In this document: piece after piece, positions 45,204-58,794 of the stretch
Layout: each line of letters opens with the position of its first letter
Numbering within the stretch: position 1 is the first letter of the stretch
Origin: Acanthamoeba sp. SK_2022b
Lineage: Eukaryota; Discosea; Longamoebia; Acanthamoebidae
Length of the DNA stretch: 58,794 nucleotides
Reading direction: 5' to 3'
NCBI GenBank assembly: GCA_027943245.1
Contig: JANDJZ010000239.1
Location: forward strand, 1 to 58,794
Position numbers and translations under genes: made by a program
Notes under the pieces: generated by a model
Databases searched by the model: none
What the model was told of the DNA's origin: nothing
Seen by the model: only the letters and a program-made list of their open reading frames with translations

Positions 45204-45713
45204 CTACTCGGATGCAGTGCTCTGGTCAGAGGACTCGACCTGAGTATCGGCAGTGACCACGTCGCCGACGGCCTGGCCGTGCGCTGAGGCCTTGGAGTGG
45301 TCACCCTTGTGGGCCAGGGCGAGACCCTCGGTCACGGCCTTGGGGGCCTCTGTTGCGATGATTTAATGGTTAGGCCAGAGAGAGAGGTCTTCCCTTGGTC
45401 ACATGGAAAGCTCTGGTGAAGGGCACGTACTGAGGGCGGCGGTGACAGCCACGCCGTCACCTCCGACGGAGGAGCGGCTCACGGGCACGTGGGTGTAGCA
45501 GTAGATCTTGCCCTCAAGACCCTTGTAGTTCTTGAGGTTGAGGGTCGTCTGGCACACGGCGCCTGTTGGTGGGGTGAGATAAGATAACCCTCTTCTAGAT
45601 GCAAAAGATCAACGAGACGTACACTTGAAGCAGGTCTTGTGGAAGGTCTTCTCGATGGCGTTAACCGACTCGAGGGGGTAAGCGGTCTTGCTGCAGATAT
45701 CGCACTTGGACAT
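45204..45713 (-). CDS. Single-LIM-domain protein
   Basis: Exons 45713-45623, 45562-45431 and 45349-45204 (phases 1 and 1) give 122 aa. One LIM zinc-binding domain starts at residue 4: CDIC, then FHKTCFKCAVC, then KIYCYTHV, with the usual C-C-H-C / C-C-C-H ligands all present. After it come SRSSVGGDGVAVTAAL and an Ala/Ser/Asp-rich tail ending QSTASE. The layout (one LIM plus a short tail) resembles Dictyostelium LimC/LimE-type and CRP-like proteins that associate with the actin cytoskeleton. All donors are GTACGT. Expression is probably high given codon bias, an inference. Confidence 0.9.
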
Positions 45714-46186
45714 TATGTAGGTTGTTGATGTGTTGTTGGTTGTAGTGAGTTTTGGTTATGCGCTTGTCAATGCCGCCTTCTGAGAGCCGGGAGGGGGGTG
45801 GTCACCAGGTACCACCTCGCCCCTGGTTGGCCGTTCGTCACCTCTCTTCTCCAAACAGACACCACAAAATAACCCGACACCAGACCGGGGCCGCAAAAGT
45901 TGATTGGTCCTTTTCCCCAGTTGGGAGTTGGGCCAATCAAGAGGAGCGCATAGTGCCTGGCATTTGCCTACCTCCTTTGGGAGGTCTGAGGTTACTGTTT
46001 GCATGTAGATCCAGAGGCTATTCATCTTTGTGGTTTTATAGCAGCATAAAAATGGCCTTCTTGGCTGTTGCACCATTTATGCACAAGAAAGCTTTTTTGC
46101 TTTGAGCATGTGCTTATACAAACTCACATCACACCTCAGCAAACACAGGTCCAACATCACTTACCAAACATTTAATGTGAAACCAC
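45714..46186. other. Intergenic between LIM start and PET127-like end
   Basis: About 470 bp, AT-richer toward 46090. It holds the LIM promoter and the PET127-like 3' UTR. No other feature is recognised. Confidence 0.4.
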
Positions 46187-48455
46187 CTATGACAGAATTA
46201 GGATTTCCTCTTCGTCCTCTTCGAGTTCCTCGTCATCCTCATCTTCCCACTCGTAGAGGAGAGACTTGGAGAGCAGGGACTTGTAGGACTTGAGCATTTT
46301 CAGGATACTATCCTCCGTCGAGCCCGTGACGTCCGTCAGGTTGTAGAACACGTCCAGCCGATCGCCGAGCCGATGACAGAGCGGTCGATCTGTACAACAA
46401 CAATTACAATGATAAAATTAATTTCATAATAATAATATTGTTTTTAATTATGATTTAAAAAAAACAAAGTAAGAAAAGGAGCGAGCGCAGGCGGAGAGCG
46501 CGAATTACCCAGTGTTGGCCGGCCATTGAGGAAGGAGGCCAGTCGCAGCTTGTAGTGATTGAGCGAGGGCTGCAGCTTGCCGACCTTGAGCCACTCGTAG
46601 CGGTCCATGTCGTGCTCCGGATTGGTGGGGTCGAGCATGGACGAGCGCTGGATGGTCTGGCTGATGTAGCCGTAGCCGCTGGTCCGGGCGCTGATCATGC
46701 CCATCTCCCCGGACGAGACCGACGTGCTCGGCTCGAGCCAGCCCGAGTCAAACTCCACGGGCTCCACAAACACGTCCAACTCCTTGCTCTGCCTGCACTC
46801 ACTCGCCGCGACAGATGCACAACCCACAACGTCGACGGTCAGTCGAGCTCAACGGTTTCTCACGGGGAGAGGTGTGTAACTTGTCCGCATTCAAGACCAC
46901 CCGCAGCGTCTTGCCTGGCGGCGCTCGACTCGTGATCTCGTTCAAAATGGTCTATCGACAGACACGTGAGTATGAACGATCACGAATCGGGGAATTCGGG
47001 GGGGGGGGGGGGAGAGCAGGCGTTGGTACCTGCCAGAGGCGCATGGGCGCCTGGAACGCGACCTCGGCCAACTCGGAGTTACCAAACAACACACGCTCCA
47101 TCTCCTCGGCCTTCAGGTACTCGAAACCGAAGATCTCTGTGCGCGGCGGGTTTCATGTGAGCTCACGAGGATATGCATGATGATGACATGATAACGACGA
47201 AGATGATAGACATGGCGCGTACCGGCAGTGTTGTGGTAGCATACAAAGATCCCGTTCATCTTGCCGATGCGCACCTGATACCAGTACTTGAGCATCGCCG
47301 CGCGACAAATGTCGTAGAACTCCTGGACACGCCCGCAGCCGCGCACACAGAGGACAAATCCGATGAGATGGCCGAAAGCTGCTGCCGTTGCTGACACCTC
47401 ACACACACGCGCGCGCAGTCTGGCGATCACACGTGCCGTACCCGTTCGTAGGAGTTGAGGACGCCCCGCACGGTGGATAGCTGGTAGCCGAGGTACTTCG
47501 TGAAGCTGTCCATGTTTGTGCGCACCCGCATGGTGGCTCGAGTCTTGAGGTCGAACGTCTTGTGCTCGCCCTGGAGGTTCGGCTCGTGGCAATCCAGCTG
47601 AGAGCGAAGCAGGAAGTCGCCCATCTGCAGGTGTGCCCCGCGGACGACACCGGGGGGGGGGTTGAGCTTACACACTCGCTAAGAAAGATTATTTTAAATT
47701 AAATCAAATCATTGATTTAAGTAATAAAAATGAATCGGATCGATGAATTTTCGCACCTTGAGGTAGTGGTAGGCTTCCGGGCCGCCGTACTTGCCGGTGG
47801 GCTTGCCCGACAGCAGAAACTCCCGCTTGTACTCCTCCGGCTCAGTAGTCAGCATTCGCTCCAGCGACTTGCCCTGTCGCAGTGCAATCCCAACACAAAG
47901 ACAAAGATAACAACAACAACATGTGTCGACACTTGGGTGTGAGCACAGAATGGTGTGTAGAGTGCATACGTTGGGTGAGGCGTACCAGGTCGAGCAGGAT
48001 CTGGTTGGTGGCAACGGGGATGTTGCCGGGGTCCGAATCGATGGAATAGATGCCGTCGACGGGACGAAGGAAAAGGCACACGGGCTTGCACGACGTTTTG
48101 GTGAAACCCGACGGCTGACCACACGACACACACAACACACGACGATCGCAAAGGCCAAGGTCAGTGATCTCTAGGCTGGGGCGTGTCGCCACATGGACGC
48201 GGGCAGGGGTGTTACCATGTGGTGATAGTTTGGGGAGAGGCAGGAGAGGTCGGGCCCCTTGAAGCCCGACAGCAGGCGGTAGATCTGGGAGAGCGTGGGG
48301 CTCATGGACGAGGTTGAGCCCTTGTACTTGGCCCCTTGCTCGCTCGCCAGGCCGTGGAGGATCTGCGCGCGCAGACATTTCAGGACGCCCCAGCACCCAA
48401 TCATGTGAGCCTCCTAGCCGAGAGAAAACGAGCGCACACGCACGCACGTGCAATG

Positions 48456-48529
<74 letters not shown>

Positions 48530-49594
48530 TGTCCTTTGACGTGGTGATGAAGGGAGGCATGGCGTCGTAGTTGATGTCGGCCGGCTGGTGAATCTTGTTC
48601 AGAAAGGGAGTGAACAGGTTGTCCTACACACGACGATCAGCAGCAGCAGCCATCCGCCGTCAGCCATCGACAAAAAGGCGTCACATTGCTGTCATGATCA
48701 GACAACAGGGGAGGGGAGGGGTGCGCCCACCTTGGTATTGAAGTCGATCAGAGGGTGCACGCCCTCGTTGAACACGACCCGATCGAGGCCGTGCGCCAGT
48801 CGTGCGACTGGAATCTCCACAGGCGGAGGCACCACTGCAATGGAGGCGCGGGGGGGGGGGTTGATCGCGTCAAGGCCTCGGTCTGACACGCAAGCAGAGC
48901 TGCGGCACGGACCTTGTTGAGGAAGGGTGAGGTCGAGCGGCTGCCAGTGGGTGGCGAGCTTGGGCAGCGGCTTGACCGACCGCGGCGTAGGCGCGGGCTT
49001 CGGTTCGCGGTAGCGTCGATAGATGTAGCCGACCTCGGGCGACTCGCGGTAGAACCACGGGCGAGGGTAGGGAATGGTGGAGGAGGAGGTGGTAGAAGAA
49101 GAGGTGGTCGTGGTGGCTGTGGAAGGTGGCTGCTGCAGATTGAGATCAGAGAGAGACGAGGATCGTTTTTTGGCAGGGGCCTTCGGCCGGCTCGCCCCTC
49201 CTCGAGGCCCTGGGGCCACACCGCCTGACGCGGCGGCCGCCTGCACGTCGCCAGCCTCCAATATTGTGGGAGTAGAGGCTGGAGATGGCGAGGTTGGCAC
49301 ATCAGGGGAGGCAGATGAGGAGTTTGGTGGAGTTCGAGGATGATGATGGGAAGCTGCTCGGTGTGGTGGTGAGGGGTGTGGACGGCTTTTGTGCCTGAAT
49401 GGGCTCTTTTCGCGATGTGCCACTGCGGGGGACGAGCCGGTGATGGCAGGGTCGGAGGGCAACAGCGGAGCATCAGAATCCTGTGCAGCGAAAGAAGATG
49501 AGAACGGCCTGGAGGCGAAGAGGACCTGCGCGCGTTGTGCGTGTCTCAATCTCGCTCCACTGTACAAGGCCCGCCCAGCAGCTCGCTGCTTCAT
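46187..49594 (-). CDS. PET127-like mitochondrial RNA-processing protein
   Basis: ATG 49594 to TAG 46187, about ten exons. The N-terminus is a classic matrix presequence (MKQRAAGRALYSGARLRHAQ, then ASRPFSSSF), and a long Pro/Ser-rich region follows. The conserved core reads across exons: GLDRVVFNEGVHPLIDFN, FTPFLNKIHQPADINYD, GSTSSMSPTLSQIYRLLSGF, CLFLRPVDGIYSIDSDPGN, KFLLRSQLDCHEPNLQG, TFDLKTRATMRVRTNMDSFT, EFYDICRAAMLKYWYQVRIG, EIFGFEYLKAEEMERVLFGN. This order, with the STSSM and VYSIDSD-type motifs, matches yeast Pet127, a mitochondrial protein needed for RNA 5'-end processing and stability. The fold is thought to be related to PD-(D/E)XK nucleases. The C-terminus is acidic (EDEEELEEDEEEILIL). 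One intron holds a (CA)n tract at 48457-48527. Confidence 0.82.
48457..48527 (-). repeat. (GT)n microsatellite, sense strand, in PET127-like intron
   Basis: A pure CA tract on the plus strand (about 71 bp), so (GU)n in the minus-strand transcript. Confidence 0.96.
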
Positions 49595-49769
49595 CTCGTA
49601 ACACGAATTGGCGATGCAAATTCTGTCGCGACCGATTGGGCGGCAAAAGGTGATTTCTTGGGCCACGTCAGCAAGAAGGAAACCCACACAAGAAAAGGCT
49701 CTCGATTTGTGGTCTTCTTCTCCAGACCAAACCAGCTTGGCTGCAGTGAGGTCGAACAACAAAGAAGAG
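49595..49769. promoter_or_regulatory. Compact bidirectional promoter, PET127-like/DNAJB-like
   Basis: Only 175 bp separate the two ATGs, so both promoters overlap here. GATTGGGCGGCAAAAG near 49635 combines an inverted CCAAT with a GC/E2F-like core. No TATA box is seen. Confidence 0.55.
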
Positions 49770-52070
49770 ATGGATTGCAACAAAGAAGAAGGCGAAAAAT
49801 GCCTCAAGCTCGGCCGCCGTTTTCTTGCAGGTGCGTGCAGTCACGCCAACATCACCATTCATTGTGGCCATTTTTGTGCTGATACGTGAGCGCATTTTGG
49901 TGGTGCAGAGGGTGATCTGGAGAAGGCACTTCGATTTTTCCAAAAATCTGCCAAACTCTACCCCACGGACGGCATTGATGAGCTCATTTCGGAAACAGTA
50001 CGGATTCCCCATTCGATCATTCATCGCGCCACCCCTTTGGCTCACTCCCCGTACGCCGCTCGTGGTTGGCGATCGCTCGGCCGTGCCGCACAGGAGGCGC
50101 AGGTCGCTGCGGGCAGAGAGAGCAGCCCGCGCCAAGAGGCGAGGCCGCGTGCAACCTCCCGCGAAGCCCCCAGCCCCACCACCGCCCCGCGGAGTCCAGG
50201 TGCGCTTGCTGTGCTTCTTGTATGTGTGCGTGCGTGCGTGCGTCTCATGTGTGTCATGCCCATGTGCGCCCCGTTGTTGCGTCCTCGCGTGCTTACTCTC
50301 GCGAGCTGGCCATGCGTCGCCTCTACAGCGCCCGAAACTGAAGCCAACTACACGAGCGAGCAGAAGGTGCTCGTCGACAAAGGTGCACACGAAGCCCTCT
50401 ACACTGTGCCCTCTCTGCACGACGTTGCGTGTGCTCACCCACTCACCACCCACGCCCATGCACATGCACACAGTGTTGAAGTGCACGGACTACTACGAGA
50501 TGCTCTTCCTCGCCAAGGGGTGCAAGGACGTCGACATCAAGAAGGCCTACAAGAAGGTTTGCCACGTGCCCCCTCCCCCGTGATATTTGTCGACAACAAG
50601 GCTCAAGGCAAGGGACCCCTCCCCCATACACAGCTCGCGCTTCAGCTCCATCCCGACAAGAACCAGGCCCCGAGAGCCGAGGATGCGTTCAAAGGTGGCC
50701 ACTCTCCTCTCCTCCTCTCTCCTCCGGCTCTGGCTAACGCGCGCACGCCCGTGTGTGTGTGCTGGGACATTGCGTGCGCGTTCGCAGCCATCTCGCAGGC
50801 GTTTGCCTGCCTATCCGACACCGACAAGCGACAGGCCTACGATCGATTCGGGTTCGACCCAGACAACCGGCAGCCGTCGTCCGGGTTCGCCTCCCCCCCC
50901 TCCTAACACACGCGCAACCACACACACACGCCGTGCGCAGCCTTGCACAGGCCTAGAGAGACTTGGCTGCTGACAAGCCATGGCCGGCTTTGGACTCCCC
51001 AGTGGCTCTGGCGCCGGTGGCGGCGGCGGGATGAGGTTCCGTCGGGCGCACAACCCGCAGTTCATGTTCGACGAAGACGAGATCTCGCCAGAGGAGATCT
51101 TCAACATGTTCTTCTTTGGCGTGCCGCCTGGCGGCGGGCGGGCCCGAGCCCGCAACAACGTCTACACGTTCCAACGTAAGTGCCCTCCCCCCACTCCCTA
51201 CTCGACACTCGACAGTGCGCACGCGGTTGGGGGGGGGGCGACCACGCCAATTGCTGACGTGGCAATGTGTCGACACACATCGTGCTCGTAGGAGGGTTTG
51301 GCGCGCAGCCCCAGCATCGGCCGCAGGCGCGGTCCGCGCAGCACCAGCACCAGCATCGCCAGCAGCAGCATCAGCACCAGCAAGCCCAGCCGGGCAACTT
51401 CTTCACGGGCATCCTGCAGCTGCTTCCCATCCTCCTCATGCTCGGCCTCCTCATGTTCTCTGCCGTCCTGCGAGACGACCCTCTGTACAAACTGGTGCGA
51501 CCACCCTCTTCCCCCTCCCCCTCCCCAAGTGTGGGCTGGACTCATTTTTGTCGACTGTTGGGTTGGTGGGGGGCAGGAGAGAACGGGTGTCTACACGGTA
51601 AAGATGGAATCGCAGGAGAACCAATTCACATACTATGTCAGGGAGGACTTCAACCCGGCCTACCGGAGCAAGGTAAGGACACGTCATCATCATGGGCCTC
51701 CTTCATTAGCAGCAGCAGCAACAATGTTGCTGAACAAACGAAATGCGCCTGCAGGTCGAAGAAGAGGTGGACACGCGATGGGTGCAGTATCTACGAGAGA
51801 CCTGCTACTCACAGATGCAAGAGAAGAAGATCCTCGTCAACAAGTACCTACGAGCCCTCCCCTCTCGAACGAAACACGACACGACCACGCCGCTCCCCTC
51901 TTGAGAGGCCCATGCTCACGCTGCCTTGTGCGTGTGTGCGTGTGCGTAGGGCGAGGTGGGAAAGCGGCTTGCGCAAGGAGAAGCTCATGCAGCAAGCCAA
52001 CGACTATCCCCTTTCGGCGTGCGAGGTGCTGGCCGAGAAGGGCTTCCAGGTCCCCAACTTCAAACGATAG
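49770..52070 (+). CDS. DNAJB12/DNAJB14-like ER membrane J-protein
   Basis: A short first exon, MDCNKEEGEKCLKLGRRFLA, joins EGDLEKALRFFQKSAKLYPT, the same N-terminal helix repeat as DNAJB14. After an Ala/Pro/Arg linker comes the J domain: CTDYYEMLFLAKGCKDVDIK, KKAYKKLALQLHPDKNQAPR (HPD present) and AISQAFACLSDTDKRQAYDR. A Gly-rich region follows with PQFMFDEDEISPEEIFNMFF, then a Gln/His stretch. One transmembrane helix (FFTGILQLLPILLMLGLLMF) precedes the lumenal DUF1977 part (VKMESQENQFTYYVREDF, VEEEVDTRWVQYLRETCYSQ). It ends EKGFQVPNFKR. Family members recruit Hsc70 to the cytosolic face of the ER for membrane-protein quality control. The splice just before MAGFGLPSGSG (about 50880-50980) is not fully resolved. 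Confidence 0.88.
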
Positions 52071-52301
52071 CTAGGCCCTCACGCTCTCAACCCCCCAGCG
52101 CGGCCGAGGCTTCTCTCGTGTTCGGCTCCGCGACAGTGGCAGGGTCACACGAAACTCGGATGTACCGCCCGCTTGGGCCAAACGTTAACGCCACGCAACA
52201 CAACAAACGCTTTCGGGATCGGTTTGTCCTTTGGCTGCTCCTGGTTCGGCTTGATCGCGGCGTTCTTTACTGTGGGTAAAGATGACGATGATGACGGTGG
52301 T
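52071..52301. other. Convergent gap, DNAJB-like and EARS2 3' ends
   Basis: 230 bp with both genes ending toward each other. It must hold two polyadenylation regions. No feature is recognised. Confidence 0.4.
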
Positions 52302-55630
<3,329 letters not shown>

Positions 55631-57338
55631 ATGACCACTTGCCTAATGGCATCGATTCTTAACGAAGGAATTACCTCTCCATCAACATCAACTAACCATT
55701 CGATGGCCGCTAGTGCGATCGATGAGGTTGGAACTGTACAATCACTACAGAAGACGCCAGCAGCGAGTGCGGTGGTCGATGACGGCTGGGAAAGCGTGGA
55801 GGTGGAGGAGATGGGCGCAGTCGTGGCCCCAGCGACTCCGACGATTACGCACGGTGCCACTTCTTCTGCTCCCTCATCCACATTCGGGCATCTCGCATCA
55901 CCACCGCTTCACCAACTCCATGCTACGAATTCGATCGTCAACAATGCCGCCACGCCTTCCAAAAGCTCGAATGGCGTAGGACCGCAACTCTCCTATCTGC
56001 AGATCGCAGGTTCGCTCATGACCTCATCGACCAATTCATCGTCACGCCCCGCCGTGTACTCGAGCAATCAGACATCGTCCACGCCGCTCCTCCATCCCTC
56101 TTCATCATCATCTCCCTTTGCCTTCGTGCCCAAGCCCCCGAGCTTGGACGGCTCCGACGCCTTCAAGGATGCCTTCGAGCAGGCCAGGGACAAGCTCCAC
56201 CTCTTCGAGCGCCGCTTTGGCGGCGACGACGGCAGCGAGACCACCACCACAGCCGCCTCCACTGCCACTGCCACTGCCACCGCCACCGCCGGCCAGGACG
56301 CCGCGGCCACGCCGACCAAGGCGGGCGGCGAGGGCAAGCGCAAGAGGGCCGAGGGCGGCGACAGCGAGAGGAAGCGAAAGCAGGAGAAGAAGAACAAGAA
56401 GAAGGCCAGGAAGAACGACGAGGCGGGCGACGAGCCAAAGGCGAAGAAGTCGAAGAACAGGGAGGACAAGAGCAAGAAGGACAAGAAGAGCGGCAAGCCG
56501 AAGAAGGACGACGGGAGCGCATCCCTGGCGCTGGACGAGAAGCCCGAGGGCGGCTTCACCTTCATGCAGGGCGCCTACTACATCCTCAAACGCGAGCATC
56601 GCTTCATGACCGCCAAGGAGATCGTGGCCATCGGCGTGGCCGAAGGTACACTCTCACCCAACTCTCTCACACGCGCGCGTCTATGCGAGCTCTTGGGCCC
56701 ACACTCGTCTTTGGTTGGCGTGTGCGTGTTTGGTGGGCCTCAACAGATCTGTTCGCGTCGTCCAAGGGCAAGACCCCGGAAGCGACCGTGGCCGCCGGCA
56801 TCTACGTCGACCTCAAGAAGCCCATCTCCCAGTTCTGCCAAGGATGCAAAGGTGAACCTCTTGTCGTCGTCGTCATCATCATCATCATCTTGCCTATTGG
56901 GAGAGGAGCGCTCACCACTTCTCTCTCTCTCTCTCTCTCGTGCTCGGGGTGGTGGCGGCGACAGTGGGCAAGCGGGGCTTCGGGCTGAGCGAGTGGAAGG
57001 ACTTGGAGTCCATCCCGGGCCCGCCCGACACGCCGGTCAAGACGAGGCGACGGACGGCCAAGGGCGAGAGCGAGGGCAAGAAGAAGCAGACGTCGACGGC
57101 CGCGTCGAGACGAACGAAGAAGCGGGAGGAGGAAGAGGAGGAGGAAGCGGCGAGGAGGAGACGACAAGCCCTGCTCGAAGAGGAAGACGCGGAGGAGGAA
57201 GAGGAGGAGATCGAGGAGGAGATGGTCATCGTCGAGGAGGAGGAGGAGGACGAGGAAGAAGAGGGAGCTCCCTCCCCCTCCTCCTCCTCTACCGTGCAGC
57301 GAGTGCCGCTGCCCTTTGGCTCGCCCTTGGCTTTCTGA
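55631..57338 (+). CDS. HARE-HTH domain nuclear protein
   Basis: Exons 55631-56645, 56747-56851 and 56965-57338 (phases 1 and 1) give 497 aa. The first ~170 residues are Ser/Thr-rich and disordered. A Lys/Arg-rich nuclear-type stretch (about 235-300; KRKQEKKNKKKARKND) follows. Across the two introns lies a HARE-HTH fold: AYYILKREHRFMTAKEIVAI, DLFASSKGKTPEATVAAGIY, then VGKRGFGLSEWK. HARE-HTH (as in ASXL, HB1 and some restriction proteins) is a winged-helix predicted to recognise modified or DNA-repair-related DNA. The C-terminus is a long Glu-rich tail (KREEEEEEEAARRRR, EEEEEDEEEEGAP). The stop codon overlaps the poly(A) signal (TGAATAAA at 57336-57343). The link to chromatin is from family knowledge, not shown here. 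Confidence 0.8.
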
Positions 57339-58135
57339 ATAAAGCGCAAAGAGCTCCACCTGGGTGTGCTGAGCCTTAAGGAGGCTGAAGTGGACGATTC
57401 GATGAAAACCAGGCGGAACATGACGCAGTCGCCTGTCCCATATGTGTCGACACTGGTGGCTCAGTTCTCAGTTTCTGGAGCAACTGTCGCAAATAAGCTA
57501 TTATGCAACCCACGTGGAAGTCGTCCGGTTGGTGGATGGAAGTCGACGTTCACGTGCAAAGCTTATTGTCTTTTACGTGAACCGGTTACTACGGTGCTGC
57601 TAGGCAGATCTGACGACGATGGCTTTGAACCACCTGACAGAAAATGCGGTGTTCCCGTTAGGTGGTCTTTTCGTTTTTTTCCTCCGCGCACACCACACAC
57701 GGGACCCCCCCACGTCGCGTCACGAACGAGCGCGCGTTTTGCCGGCATCATCTCCTCGGCGGCTACCCCCCACCCTTTGGAGTAAGCGAAACATAGATAA
57801 TCGACCACGCCTCTCGTGTGCGGGCTGGAGATTGAGAGCGGCGAGCACGAGATAGGAGAGAAGAAGAAGAAGAATTGGAAAATCTCGACGCACGCCACTG
57901 GTAATTGCGAACCGCTGTCGCGATCTGCTCTGCTGCTGCACAATTCCTCAATCGTCTCGCTGCAAGTGCAATCGATTGACAATTGGTCTGCAGGGTCACG
58001 TGAGCGCGCGACCTCGGAAACAATATCTCCTTAATTGACCGAGTGGACTCTCTCCAACACCACTTTCAAGTAGCCCCGGTTTCAATTCAATTGCCCACCA
58101 CGGAGCCGCCAGCTGCCGCCGCTGCTTCGACCTTC
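57339..58135. promoter_or_regulatory. Promoter region of the CYC8-like gene
   Basis: About 800 bp. It holds the HARE-HTH 3' end and then likely promoter sequence, with two CACGTG/TCACGT-type E-box-like strings (57505-57580, 57998). In-frame sequence upstream of ATG 58136 is open to 58020, so a spliced 5' leader is possible. Confidence 0.4.
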
Positions 58136-58794
58136 ATGGCCAACACTTCGACCCTGGGTGCCAAGCTCAGCGGCGCGAATGAGAGCTGTTGGCTACGGAT
58201 GGGTGCGCGCCCCAAATGCTCTCTGCTCTTCTTCTATCCCCCGCCCCCCATTACGTGGCCATCAAGAGCTACTGCTGGCCTGGGATGGCAAATTCAGCGC
58301 CCAACACATCAAAATCTTTGCCCACCGGCTCGGCGAACGTTACTCGCCCACAGCTCTCCTATATTTGGCCTATTTTTTCATATTTGGCTGTTATCTTAAT
58401 ATGTACGCCATCATCTTTACCTTGCCCGGCCCCGATCGTTTTTTGGAGATGTGTCTGTTCGCCCATCGTAACCCCCCCTCCTCCTAAAGTCTGACCCAAT
58501 GCTCTACGCAACAACAGGTCAGCTGGGCGAGCTAATGAACGACATGGACAAGGCCCTGTATTGCTACGAGAACACACTGCGACACAACCCCTACAGCGTC
58601 AAGGCCCTCATGCAGATCGCCTCCATTTGCCGCACCAGAGAGCAGTACCCCAAGGTACGCGCCTGCAACCGCACCTAACCAGACTCCGCTTGTCCTCTTT
58701 TTCCTATTACACGTTTGTTTTCGATGCTTATTAGGACATTTCCTAATGCGTTGCTTTTGCTTTCCGCTGCTCGTGATGGGTCCTTGTGTGTGTG
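58136..58794 (+). CDS. CYC8/SSN6-like TPR corepressor, N-terminal part (partial)
   Basis: Exon 1 runs from ATG 58136 to 58202 (ANESCWLRMG) and exon 2 is 58518-58654 (GQLGELMNDMDKALYCYENT, then LRHNPYSVKALMQIASICRT). They join in phase. A third exon lies beyond the window edge. The sequence matches the first TPR of Cyc8/UTX-like proteins (SWLxIGxLAExLGDxDRAxxAYxxxLxxNPxSxKALxxLAxxxR). Cyc8 with Tup1 forms a general transcriptional corepressor. Only about 68 residues are visible, so CYC8 and UTX/KDM6-type TPR proteins cannot be separated. The 316-bp intron is longer than the window's average. Confidence 0.65.

Overview
The window reads as nuclear DNA of an Acanthamoeba-type amoebozoan, very probably Acanthamoeba castellanii. 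The evidence is four identical 119-nt 5S rRNA genes whose sequence matches my memory of the Acanthamoeba 5S RNA, a 375-aa conventional actin, high-GC coding sequence with many short introns, and closely packed genes on both strands. Gene models were spliced by hand from donor and acceptor sites, reading phase and protein families. Recognised family names are inferences from memory, not database results.

Layout. 1-8961 is mostly minus strand: the 5' part of an SMP lipid-transfer protein (running off the left edge), two unrecognised genes, a Ser/Pro-rich tail or separate gene, and an IRE/MAST-type AGC kinase with a C2HC finger. 9550-11571 (+) is a CobW/COG0523 metal-chaperone GTPase. 11628-12065 (-) is a small membrane-anchored protein. 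12737-24361 (+) is a complete 27-exon UTP20 (U3 processome HEAT scaffold, 2892 aa). Then come a small acidic protein (+), aspartate dehydrogenase (-), major vault protein (+) and an RFX-type DNA-binding protein (+) whose 3' end abuts an island.

32.6-40.1 kb is an AT-richer, gene-poor island. It holds four 5S rRNA genes in both orientations, a 2.8-kb DDE transposon with ~57-bp inverted ends, a broken reverse-transcriptase fragment and a perfect 39-bp inverted repeat. Gene-dense DNA resumes with an intronless actin (-), a small secreted Cys-rich peptide (+), a TARG1-like macrodomain protein with an RGG box (-), an AlaX-type tRNA-editing protein (-), a single-LIM protein (-), a PET127-like mitochondrial RNA protein (-), a DNAJB12/14-like ER J-protein (+), mitochondrial glutamyl-tRNA synthetase (-), a HARE-HTH protein (+) and the start of a CYC8-like TPR protein (+, running off the right edge).

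Two genome-wide themes stand out. First, 5' splice sites mostly read GTRCGY: in UTP20, 19 of 26 donors have C at +4 and one has A. Second, long (GT)n and (CA)n tracts occur almost only inside introns. In three places complementary tracts flank a single exon, which could drive exon skipping or back-splicing.
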